NCBI GenBank assembly: GCA_023267795.1
Contig: JAHFMP010000004.1
Span: 1-17,408 of the forward strand
Origin: Candidatus Woesearchaeota archaeon
Lineage (GTDB): Archaea; Nanobdellota; Nanobdellia; Woesearchaeales; DSVV01
Direction: 5' to 3'
Length of the DNA stretch: 17,408 bases
Positions 7,827-14,760 of this stretch are shown here, one piece after another. Under the pieces are notes generated by a model, which worked only from the letters and a program-made list of their open reading frames with translations, was not told where the DNA came from and made no database searches. Both the position numbers and the translations under genes were made by a program. Positions within the stretch are counted from its first letter, which is position 1. Each line of letters opens with the position of its first letter.

Positions 7827-8852
7827 TCACTTCTTCTTTGCAATCACTGTTATTGTCCCACCTTTTTTCAAAAATCCCTCCACATACGTTAGAGGAACAA
7901 TAAGAGGAATGATAATGTTATCAACTAGCCAATAAAAAAAAATTCTTGCTACTGACATTCGCTCTTTTTTGTATGGTTTCTCTCTAATGATTTTAGAAAA
8001 GGCATCGCTTTCTTCTGCTTCTGAAACTTCCTTACTCTCTTCTTTGTGTTTATTTTTTTTATTCTTTTTCTCCCTTATATAATAAAGAAAACTATACACC
8101 CAACCCCCAGGATTATGCTCTACTGACTGATACGATACATCTTTTATGACAAAATCAGCTTTGTCGCAAAGCATTTTTACTGTTTTTGGTGTAAAAAAAC
8201 AAAGATGTCTTGGAACATCTAAATGAAGCCAATACCTTCTAAATACTTTTGCCTGAATGCTCTCTATGTTTGGCACAGCAAAAATTAATACCCCATCTTC
8301 TTTTAACAACCTATGTGCAGCACGGAGTGTCTCCAGAGGATCGTAGACATGTTCCAATGTTGCCCATAATGTAATGACATCAAAATTTTTCTTGAGTTTA
8401 TTTTCTATTCCTGTAATTTCGCCTGCATATAATTCAAGACCAAGATGTTCTTTCCCAAATGCTACTGCCTTCTCTGAGAAATCTATCCCTATCACATTCC
8501 ATCCTTGTTTTTTCATGTATTTTAAGAAAAAACCTTCTGCACAACCAATATCCAACAAACTTCCATATGCTTTGTATTTTTTTACATATCTTGTTTTTTC
8601 TTGTGATGCTGAGAAAAAAAAAGGAAATATTTTCTCAATAAATTTCTGTTTCTCTCCAACCCAATAATAACTTGGATAGTATGTTGAAAGCTTTTTTTTT
8701 GCTGGAACAGGATTCAAATATAGAAAATGACAACGACTGCACTTTACAATTGTGAATGTGTTTACATTGTTTTGATTATCCTGAGCAGTGCAATATACAA
8801 CATTCTCTTTTTCTTTACATAACAGACAACTTGTCTTTATAGTTTGTTTCAT
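7827..8852 (-). CDS. Zinc-ribbon class I SAM methyltransferase
   Basis: This 341-residue protein starts at the ATG at 8852, which overlaps the upstream stop by 4 bp (ATGA). A longer frame from 8894 would intrude on that gene. The N-terminus carries two CxxC pairs (Cys9/Cys12 and Cys38/Cys41), a probable zinc ribbon. SAM motif I is LLDIGCAEGFF (residues 99-109), the ribose-binding acidic residue is Asp124 in VIGIDFSEKAV, and LWATLEHVYDP is the motif II/III region. A Lys/Glu-rich low-complexity stretch (about 268-297) precedes a hydrophobic C-terminal segment (about 310-325) that may anchor it at the membrane. Family knowledge: CxxC-bearing Methyltransf_23-type enzymes are common in deoxysugar and surface-glycan clusters, where they methylate sugars. 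The substrate is unknown. Confidence 0.85.
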   Translation of the reverse strand: MKQTIKTSCLLCKEKENVVYCTAQDNQNNVNTFTIVKCSRCHFLYLNPVPAKKKLSTYYPSYYWVGEKQKFIEKIFPFFFSASQEKTRYVKKYKAYGSLLDIGCAEGFFLKYMKKQGWNVIGIDFSEKAVAFGKEHLGLELYAGEITGIENKLKKNFDVITLWATLEHVYDPLETLRAAHRLLKEDGVLIFAVPNIESIQAKVFRRYWLHLDVPRHLCFFTPKTVKMLCDKADFVIKDVSYQSVEHNPGGWVYSFLYYIREKKNKKNKHKEESKEVSEAEESDAFSKIIREKPYKKERMSVARIFFYWLVDNIIIPLIVPLTYVEGFLKKGGTITVIAKKK

Positions 8853-9778
8853 TCTTTTCTTATCTTTAGGTATAATGAACCGCCTGGAGCACAATTGAAA
8901 ATTATTTCTATTCGTTCTTCAAGCACTAAGAGCATATTCACTATAAGACGAAGATATCTATAAAACCAAGTCTGCTTAGGATTTCCTAAAAAAAGATGCC
9001 ATTTGAGGAGAAGCTTTAGCAGTAGATCCATCTGTTCTTCTTTTACCTGCTTTAATCCCCACATAATATCTCCATTCAATAGAAAACCTAAATACTGTGC
9101 AGCTGAAAATGATTTCTCAACAACAAATCCATGCTTCTCAAATGCTGCTTTTATCTCTTTATGCGACAGGAGATTAATATGCCCAACATCCTCTGCCCAA
9201 GGATCTTTTTTTAGTATGTTCATTATTTTTTTGTAAAAATAGAGTTCTTTATAATGTATTGACTCAGATTGTATTGCAATAATCCCTCCTTTTTTTAGAA
9301 CCCTATGAAGCTCAACAATGCTTTTCTCTGCATTAGATACATGTCCAAATACATCTGCAGAAACTATTGCATCAAAAAATTCATCAGGATAAGGCAGTTT
9401 GTATTCATCGCTTTGCTTGAGATCAACAAAAATCTGCCTTTCTTCTGCATATTTTTTCAGCACATCAAGAGGATACAATGCAACATCACAGCCATACGCT
9501 TCTACTCCTTTTTCTCTTTTCAAAGGAAGCAATAAATACCCTGTCCCACACCCCCAGTCGAGAACTTTTGCATTTTTTGGAAGGCCTTTAATAAATGAGA
9601 ATACAAAATATTTTCTACGATCAATAAATCCAAAAAATATTCTTTTTATTGCATTTGTTTGATAAACATATGCGGGATATGAACCTTTCCACTGACCAAC
9701 TGTGTAGAGATCCTGACTTATTTTTCTGCTTCTTCCTTCAACAACAGTTTTATTCTCTTGTTTTTTATGTACCCACAT
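8849..9778 (-). CDS. Class I SAM-dependent methyltransferase
   Basis: This 309-residue protein is the middle gene of a three-gene minus-strand operon. It lies 26 bp after the GT2 gene and overlaps the next methyltransferase by 4 bp. SAM motif I is VLDWGCGTGYL (72-82), the acidic residue after strand 2 is Asp98 (YGCDVA), and the post-I region includes PDEFFDAIVSADVFGHV, followed by LHRVLKKGGIIAIQSES. These place it in the Methyltransf_11/UbiE-like group. The N-terminal 60 residues are basic and aromatic. The C-terminal 100 residues are not recognised but include hydrophobic stretches that might contact the membrane or a lipid-linked glycan. Methylation of a sugar is inferred from context only. 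Confidence 0.85.
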   Translation of the reverse strand: MWVHKKQENKTVVEGRSRKISQDLYTVGQWKGSYPAYVYQTNAIKRIFFGFIDRRKYFVFSFIKGLPKNAKVLDWGCGTGYLLLPLKREKGVEAYGCDVALYPLDVLKKYAEERQIFVDLKQSDEYKLPYPDEFFDAIVSADVFGHVSNAEKSIVELHRVLKKGGIIAIQSESIHYKELYFYKKIMNILKKDPWAEDVGHINLLSHKEIKAAFEKHGFVVEKSFSAAQYLGFLLNGDIMWGLKQVKEEQMDLLLKLLLKWHLFLGNPKQTWFYRYLRLIVNMLLVLEERIEIIFNCAPGGSLYLKIRKE

Positions 9779-9804
9779 TCATATCCCTTGCTACCTTTTA
9801 CCTT

Positions 9805-10536
9805 TTAATTACTCTTCTCTTTTTTCTCTTTTCGCAAACTCATCAATAATGGTTTTATTAGTTTCCACCAATCAACAGACATTCTCATTTTTGAATAATT
9901 CAGAGGATAATATTTTTTTACATGAACTTCTTTTACTTTATACCCCTCTCGAATTACTTTTGCAAGAAAATACTGCTCAATACCATATTTGTCATCGAGC
10001 CATGCTTCAGTCAAATCAATCTTATTCAATAAATCAATGTTAAATGCTTTAAACCCATTTGACGCATCAGTAATACGCTGACCAACAAACAATGAGAAAA
10101 CAAAAGAGTAGAGTTTTGTTGTGATTATTCTTTGTATAGGAATAGGCTCTCTTTCTTTACTCAAATATCTTGATCCCTGGATCATATCATAATGTTCATC
10201 AACTAATGCCTTAAGAAGCTTACTCATTTCTCTTGGATCATCCTGATCATCACCAGCAACAATAACCCCAATATCAAACTTTTTTTTTGCTGCATAGGCA
10301 AACATTGTCTTAAATCCTGGGCCAAGACCTTTATTTTTTTCAAAGCTTATCAACTTTCCAAACCCAAGCTTTTCTAACCCCAACTTGATCTTTTCTTCAG
10401 TATTATCTCTACTGCCATCATTAACAATAACAACCTCATCAACATACTCTTTAGGTATTTTCTCAATTACTTTTCCGACATTTCCTGCATCATTATATGC
10501 AGGCATCATAAGAAGAACTTTTTTATTTTTGTACAT
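9805..10536 (-). CDS. GT2 glycosyltransferase, polyprenyl-phosphate sugar synthase type
   Basis: This 243-residue GT-A fold protein resembles DPM1/DpgS-like enzymes that load a sugar from a nucleotide donor onto polyprenyl phosphate. LLMMPAYNDAGNV (8-20) is the N-terminal strand, VIVNDGSRDNT (37-46) binds the nucleotide, NKGLGPGFKTMFAYA (68-82) is the typical helix, and the metal-binding region is AGDDQDDP (94-101). In the classical DGDGQHDP pattern the first position is Asp; here it is Ala94, with Asp96 and Asp97 retained. GSRYL (121-125) and the DASNGFKAF block follow. There are no membrane helices. It is first in its operon, before two methyltransferases, and could supply lipid-phosphate sugars to the GT-C enzymes of the locus. 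A TATA-like box lies about 26 bp upstream of the ATG. Confidence 0.87.
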   Translation of the reverse strand: MYKNKKVLLMMPAYNDAGNVGKVIEKIPKEYVDEVVIVNDGSRDNTEEKIKLGLEKLGFGKLISFEKNKGLGPGFKTMFAYAAKKKFDIGVIVAGDDQDDPREMSKLLKALVDEHYDMIQGSRYLSKEREPIPIQRIITTKLYSFVFSLFVGQRITDASNGFKAFNIDLLNKIDLTEAWLDDKYGIEQYFLAKVIREGYKVKEVHVKKYYPLNYSKMRMSVDWWKLIKPLLMSLRKEKKEKSN

Positions 10537-10557
10537 TACTCCTATGAATCATTGTTG

Positions 10558-10567
10558 TTTTAAAAAT
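10558..10567 (-). promoter_or_regulatory. TATA-like box for the GT2-methyltransferase operon
   Basis: On the minus strand the segment reads ATTTTTAAAA, centred about 26-27 bp upstream of the ATG at 10536, the standard archaeal distance. An AGGAG sequence also sits only a few bases before that ATG, too close to be a normal ribosome binding site if the transcript is leaderless. Confidence 0.5.
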
Positions 10568-10611
10568 CTTATTGTCTTGTCTCTGTTTTGTCTGTGAAAT
10601 GAGAAATAATG

Positions 10612-10620
10612 TTTATAAAT
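10612..10620 (+). promoter_or_regulatory. TATA box fixing the start of the SDR gene at 10642
   Basis: TTTATAAAT is a near-ideal archaeal TATA box, preceded by the purine-rich GAGAAATAAT (possible BRE). Its centre is 26 bp upstream of the ATG at 10642. An in-frame ATG at 10609 touches the box itself and so cannot be the start of a transcript driven from it. This supports a leaderless mRNA starting at 10642. Confidence 0.65.
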
Positions 10621-10641
10621 GGAGTTATTTTCCCAAAAGCT

Positions 10642-11634
10642 ATGAGCACATACTGGCAAGGGAAACGTGTTTTAGTTACAGGCGGTTTAGGATTTATAGG
10701 AAGTACACTTGCAATTCGTCTTGTTCAACTGGGTTCTTATGTTACAATTGTTGATGCAATGATTCCTTTTCTTGGAGGAAACGAGTTCAACATTGATATT
10801 ATCAAAAACAGCCCTCTTCTCAAAGTCAATATAAGCAATATCTATGACAGAGAAAGCATGGAACATCTTGTCAAAAATCAAGACCATATTTTCCACCTTG
10901 CATCTCAAGTAAGCCACATTCTTGGTCAAATAGATCCTCTTCCTGACATTCAATATAATATTCTTGGAACAACAACACTTCTTGAGGCGTGTAAGAAAAA
11001 TAATCCATCAGTTAAGATTCTTTATACAGGCACCAGAGGACAATATGGCCCAGCTATGCACAATCCTATTCCAGAGGAGGCATCACTGAGTCCCCTTGGT
11101 CTTCATGAAATCACAAAAGTTGCTGCTGAACAAATTCTTCTTCAATATCATAAACGCCACTGCATCAAATCTATTCTTACGCGCCTGACAAATATCTATG
11201 GGCCTCGCGCTCAGATGAGATCTGACAAATATTGCGTTGTTAATTGGTTTATCAGACTAGCACTTGAAAATCAGACAATCAGCCTTCACGGAGGTGGAAA
11301 TTATAAACGTGATTTTCTTTTTGTAGACGACTGTGTTGGAGATCTCATTCAGCTTGCAGAAAAAGAAGAAGCATATGGAAATATTTACAATATTGGCAAC
11401 GACACTGCTGTTTCATTTGCTGAGATTGCACAGCTTATTATTGCCATTGCTGAAACTGGACAGACACAAACAACAGATTTTACTCAAGAACGTAAAATGA
11501 ATGAACCAGGAGATATTTATCTCGATATTACAAAAATTAGAAAGACAATAAGCTGGCAACAACGAACTTCACTTAGAGAAGGAATTCAGAAAACTGTTGC
11601 TTTTTACAGACAGCATAAAAACCATTATTACTAA
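10642..11634 (+). CDS. Extended SDR nucleotide-sugar epimerase/dehydratase-like, atypical active site
   Basis: This 330-residue protein starts at 10642, chosen because the TATA box at 10612-10620 covers the more upstream ATG. The NAD-binding motif is VTGGLGFIGS (12-21), with VDAM at the end of strand 2. LASQVSHILGQ, LTNIYGPRAQM and RDFLFVDDCV match extended SDRs that act on nucleotide sugars (RmlB/GalE group). The active site is unusual. The Ser/Thr region reads YTGTRGQYG (128-136), and the YxxxK pair is replaced by His155-x-x-x-Lys159 (LHEITK), so the catalytic Tyr is absent. From memory, related SDRs with a TRGQYG-type block carry Asn there, so this may be a distinct subfamily rather than a dead copy. 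It opens the plus-strand operon with GNAT, DegT, GT-C and GT4 genes. The substrate is unknown. Confidence 0.82.
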   Translation: MSTYWQGKRVLVTGGLGFIGSTLAIRLVQLGSYVTIVDAMIPFLGGNEFNIDIIKNSPLLKVNISNIYDRESMEHLVKNQDHIFHLASQVSHILGQIDPLPDIQYNILGTTTLLEACKKNNPSVKILYTGTRGQYGPAMHNPIPEEASLSPLGLHEITKVAAEQILLQYHKRHCIKSILTRLTNIYGPRAQMRSDKYCVVNWFIRLALENQTISLHGGGNYKRDFLFVDDCVGDLIQLAEKEEAYGNIYNIGNDTAVSFAEIAQLIIAIAETGQTQTTDFTQERKMNEPGDIYLDITKIRKTISWQQRTSLREGIQKTVAFYRQHKNHYY

Positions 11635-11673
11635 AGAGAATTTTGCATAAAGAGCAAAGTTCTCTAAAGAGAA
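11635..11673 (+). other. Mutually exclusive inverted repeats before the GNAT gene
   Basis: AGAGAATTTTGC (11635-11646) pairs with GCAAAGTTCTCT (11654-11665) over 12 positions with one G-U wobble and a 7-base loop. The right arm can instead pair with the following AGAGAA: TTCTC (11660-11664) with GAGAA (11669-11673), loop TAAA. The two hairpins cannot coexist. The element fills the 46-bp gap between the SDR stop and the acetyltransferase ATG, with no clear TATA box or Shine-Dalgarno sequence. It may be a partial terminator, a processing site or a translation switch; its function is unproven. Confidence 0.5.
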
Positions 11674-11680
11674 TGAAACT

Positions 11681-12157
11681 ATGGAATTTATTATCCGCTC
11701 TGCAACTGCTTCAGATATTCCTGATGTTGCAAGACTTCAACAAGCATTTATTACAGAACATCAACAGCACTATGATCCTGTTTTCTATGCTCTTAACCAA
11801 AATGCCGTGCAAGAATGGTCAACGTGGGCTTCGAAAAAACTTGAAAGCAAAGAACTTGGTTTCTTTATTGCACTCAAGGATAACAAAATAGTGGGATATA
11901 TTACTGGCTACATTGAACAGCGTGCACCTATTTACCATATTCGCATGATTGGATATATTTCTAATCTTTACATTACTCCTGACTTTCGTGGGAAAAAAAT
12001 AGGCACACAACTCCATAAAGCACTTATTCAGTGGTTTAAGGAAAAAGATGTTGGACATATTGAACTAAACGTTAATTCCAGAGCAACTACAACAATTGAA
12101 ACATGGCATCATCTTGGCTACACAGAAGTTGGAAAAAGAATGAGGATGACATTATGA
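11681..12157 (+). CDS. GNAT-family N-acetyltransferase
   Basis: This 158-residue protein is a complete single GNAT domain. IIRSATASDIPDVARL (4-19) is the N-terminal strand and helix, FFIALKDNKIVGYITGY (61-77) gives strands 2-4, and YISNLYITPDFRGKKIGTQL (92-111) contains the acetyl-CoA pyrophosphate loop RGKKIG (103-108). HIELNVNSRATTTIETWHHLGY (126-147) is motif B. Family knowledge: the closest general type is RimI-like. GNAT enzymes such as WecD and PseH N-acetylate amino sugars on nucleotide carriers, but this protein is shorter than WecD. It overlaps the aminotransferase gene by 4 bp (ATGA), so acetylation of the aminotransferase product is a reasonable inference. Protein N-acetylation is the alternative. 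An inverted-repeat element sits directly upstream. Confidence 0.85.
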   Translation: MEFIIRSATASDIPDVARLQQAFITEHQQHYDPVFYALNQNAVQEWSTWASKKLESKELGFFIALKDNKIVGYITGYIEQRAPIYHIRMIGYISNLYITPDFRGKKIGTQLHKALIQWFKEKDVGHIELNVNSRATTTIETWHHLGYTEVGKRMRMTL

Positions 12158-13257
12158 GTTCTCTCACAATCCCATTTATGGATATAAAAAGACAATATAC
12201 TCTTCTCTCTCCTGAAATACATGCTGCACTTCAGCGCGTTTTTGACAGATCTTTGTTTATTCTTGGACCTGAAGGAAAGGATTTTGAAAAAGAATTTTCT
12301 CAATATATTGGTGTCAAGCATGGCATCGGTGTTAATTCAGGAACAGATGCTTTACATCTTGCACTTCTTGCTGCTGGCATCGGCAAAGGAGATGAAGTGA
12401 TCACAGTTTCGAATACTGCAATACCTACTGTTTCTGCAATTATCGCAACAGGAGCACAGCCTGTTTTTGTTGATATTGATGAAAAAACTGCACTTATCGA
12501 TTGTGATAAAATTGAAAGTAAAATTACTGCAAAAACACGTGCACTGCTTCCTGTCCACCTTTACGGAAACCCTGTTCCAATGAAAAAGATTATGGAAATA
12601 ACATCAAAACATAACATTCTTGTTGTTGAAGATTGTGCACAAGCTCATGGAGCCTTATCTAATGGAAGAACTGTAGGAACATTCGGCCATCTTAGCTGCT
12701 TTAGTTTTTATCCTACAAAAAACCTTGGGGCATTTGGAGATGCTGGAATGATTCTTACCAATGATGATAATCTTGCAAAAAAAGTTACACTCTTACGGCA
12801 ATATGGAGAAGAAAAGCGGTATCATACTGTGATGAATGGATTTAACAGCAGACTTGATGAACTTCAAGCTGCAATACTTCTTGTTAAATTAAAATATCTT
12901 CCTCAATGGAACAAGCAAAGAAAAGAGATTGCAGAACAATATAGTAAATGCATAAAAAATCCAAAAATTACTTTTATTCAAGAAACTACAACAGGATATT
13001 CTGTTCATCATTTATTTGTCATGCGAACAAAAAATAGAGAAGACTTTAGACACTATCTTCAATCCAATGGTGTTGGAACTGCAATTCATTATCCTATCCC
13101 ACTCCATCTTCAGAAAGCATACACAAACCTCAGATATAAAGAAGGAGATCTTCCAATTACAGAAACAATTATGCGAGAAATTGTTTCTCTTCCACTCTTT
13201 CCAGAATTAACTGAAGATGAAGTAAATTATATCATAAATGTAGTTAATAAATACTAA
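12154..13257 (+). CDS. DegT/DnrJ/EryC1/StrS-family sugar aminotransferase
   Basis: This 367-residue PLP enzyme starts at 12154, where ATGA overlaps the GNAT stop. A longer frame from 12103 would run inside the GNAT gene. IPFMDIKRQY (6-15) is the typical N-terminus and GVNSGTDALHLAL (59-71) binds the cofactor phosphate. VVEDCAQAHGA (157-167) contains Asp160, which contacts the pyridine nitrogen, and FSFYPTKNLGAFGDAG contains the Schiff-base Lys189. The NGFNSRLDELQAAIL block is intact and the length is usual. Family knowledge: these enzymes transaminate 3- or 4-keto nucleotide sugars using glutamate. Together with RmlA, RmlB, the cupin and the overlapping GNAT gene it suggests a dTDP-linked acetamido-dideoxyhexose. 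The position aminated (C3 as in FdtB/QdtB, or C4 as in WecE) cannot be read by eye. Confidence 0.93.
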   Translation: MSSLTIPFMDIKRQYTLLSPEIHAALQRVFDRSLFILGPEGKDFEKEFSQYIGVKHGIGVNSGTDALHLALLAAGIGKGDEVITVSNTAIPTVSAIIATGAQPVFVDIDEKTALIDCDKIESKITAKTRALLPVHLYGNPVPMKKIMEITSKHNILVVEDCAQAHGALSNGRTVGTFGHLSCFSFYPTKNLGAFGDAGMILTNDDNLAKKVTLLRQYGEEKRYHTVMNGFNSRLDELQAAILLVKLKYLPQWNKQRKEIAEQYSKCIKNPKITFIQETTTGYSVHHLFVMRTKNREDFRHYLQSNGVGTAIHYPIPLHLQKAYTNLRYKEGDLPITETIMREIVSLPLFPELTEDEVNYIINVVNKY

Positions 13258-13275
13258 AATTCAATATCCTGAGCT

Positions 13276-14745
13276 ATGAGAACTATGAAAAAGATAAAAG
13301 AATTTTTTTCCTTTGTCAAGGAACAGCCTGTATTTTTCTGTTTTTTGTTTATTTTTATTCTCTATTTTCTTCCAACTCTTATTCAAGTAGAATTCAATCA
13401 TGAACTTCACATCACACGTTTTTATCTTGGGCTTCCAGGAGTTCTTTCAGGTGATGAACCTCATTACTTTGTCACCACAACAAGCCTCATTAATGACCAT
13501 GATTATTATATCGAGAATAATTACGATAATGCATATTATTATGGAAAATGTGATGTCAGTTTCCACTACATAAATAATACAAACCCTTTAATAGGACGCC
13601 ATATTCAGCTGGTTGACCCTGAGAAGCAAGTTATCATTCCTATGTATGTTAACAGAACATATGAAGGGAACGTGACAAAACTTTACCAAGATTTTAATGT
13701 CACTACTCTCAGCCAAGTTTCTAACAGGCCAATTGGACTTCCATTCTTTTCTGCATTTTTCTTATGGCCATTCAAAAATACCTGTTTTATAGAACATGGT
13801 GCAATCTATCTCTCACTTCTTATTAGTTTCATAGGAGTTATCTTTTTTTACCTTATTGCACTCTTTTATTTGAAAAAATACTCCACTATGAAAGACATAA
13901 CTGAGCAAGTATATATTGCACTCATTTTTACACTTCTCTTTGCACTATGCACACAATACTGGCATTACTCAAAAACATATTTTACTGAACCATATCTTGC
14001 ATCGTTTATTCTTATTGCATATTATTTTACATTTGTTAAAGATAATGATTTTGTTGCTGGCTTCGTACTTGCACTAGGCTTCTCAATGAAATACTCATTT
14101 GGAATGTATCTTTTCCTCTTTTCGATCATTCTGCTTTTTCAAAGATTCTGGAAAAGAACTATGATTTTTATGCTTGGCAGTATTATACCAATTTTAGGCG
14201 TCTTTTACTATAATTGGCTCCTATCTGGAAATATCCTTCACTTCGGCCAAGGAGAATTTCTGGCCTTTGGAAATTATCTTTATGGTGTTTATGTTTGGCT
14301 TTTCGATCCGATATTTGGCCTACTTCCTGCTGCACCATTCCTTATTTTTAGTGTTTACGGCTTTATTGTTCTCTATAGCTTCGATAAAAAACTCTTCTTT
14401 CAGTTTGCAGTGCTTACTATTCCTTACTTTCTTTTCTGGACATCATATCTCGTTACACAAAATGGTGCTGGAGGATACTCTTCTCGATATTTAGTCCCAC
14501 TCCTCAGCTTTTTTGTTTTGCTCTGTCTTTTTTGGTACATGAGCAACAGGACGAATACCTGCAATAAGAGCAAAGTATTTTTTTGGCTTTTTGTACTTCT
14601 TGCTCTTTATTCTTTTTTCATTAATATCCAAGCTGCATTTTTATATCCACTTTTTTGGAACAATCCACCGTGGATAGTTCTTACCTTTTTATGGACAAAG
14701 TTTACCCGCATCAAAGAAATAATTTTTATTTCACTTTTTTCCTAA
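13276..14745 (+). CDS. GT-C membrane glycosyltransferase with GDEPHY motif
   Basis: This 489-residue protein has about ten membrane segments. After the first helix (about 19-37) comes VLSGDEPHYFVTTTSL, whose Asp60-Glu61 form the acidic pair of GT39-like GT-C enzymes; GDEPHY is a recurrent form of it. A long outer loop of about 110 residues precedes the second helix and holds four N-x-T sequons (Asn100, Asn126, Asn132, Asn141). RPIGLPFF (151-158) is near the second helix. Unlike the two minus-strand membrane proteins it has almost no soluble C-terminal domain. ATG codons at 13276 and 13285 are both possible starts, 18-27 bp after the aminotransferase stop. The inferred role is transfer of a sugar from a polyprenyl-phosphate donor on the outer face of the membrane; substrate unknown. 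Confidence 0.8.
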   Translation: MRTMKKIKEFFSFVKEQPVFFCFLFIFILYFLPTLIQVEFNHELHITRFYLGLPGVLSGDEPHYFVTTTSLINDHDYYIENNYDNAYYYGKCDVSFHYINNTNPLIGRHIQLVDPEKQVIIPMYVNRTYEGNVTKLYQDFNVTTLSQVSNRPIGLPFFSAFFLWPFKNTCFIEHGAIYLSLLISFIGVIFFYLIALFYLKKYSTMKDITEQVYIALIFTLLFALCTQYWHYSKTYFTEPYLASFILIAYYFTFVKDNDFVAGFVLALGFSMKYSFGMYLFLFSIILLFQRFWKRTMIFMLGSIIPILGVFYYNWLLSGNILHFGQGEFLAFGNYLYGVYVWLFDPIFGLLPAAPFLIFSVYGFIVLYSFDKKLFFQFAVLTIPYFLFWTSYLVTQNGAGGYSSRYLVPLLSFFVLLCLFWYMSNRTNTCNKSKVFFWLFVLLALYSFFINIQAAFLYPLFWNNPPWIVLTFLWTKFTRIKEIIFISLFS

Positions 14746-14760
14746 TGAGGCAATCAAAAA

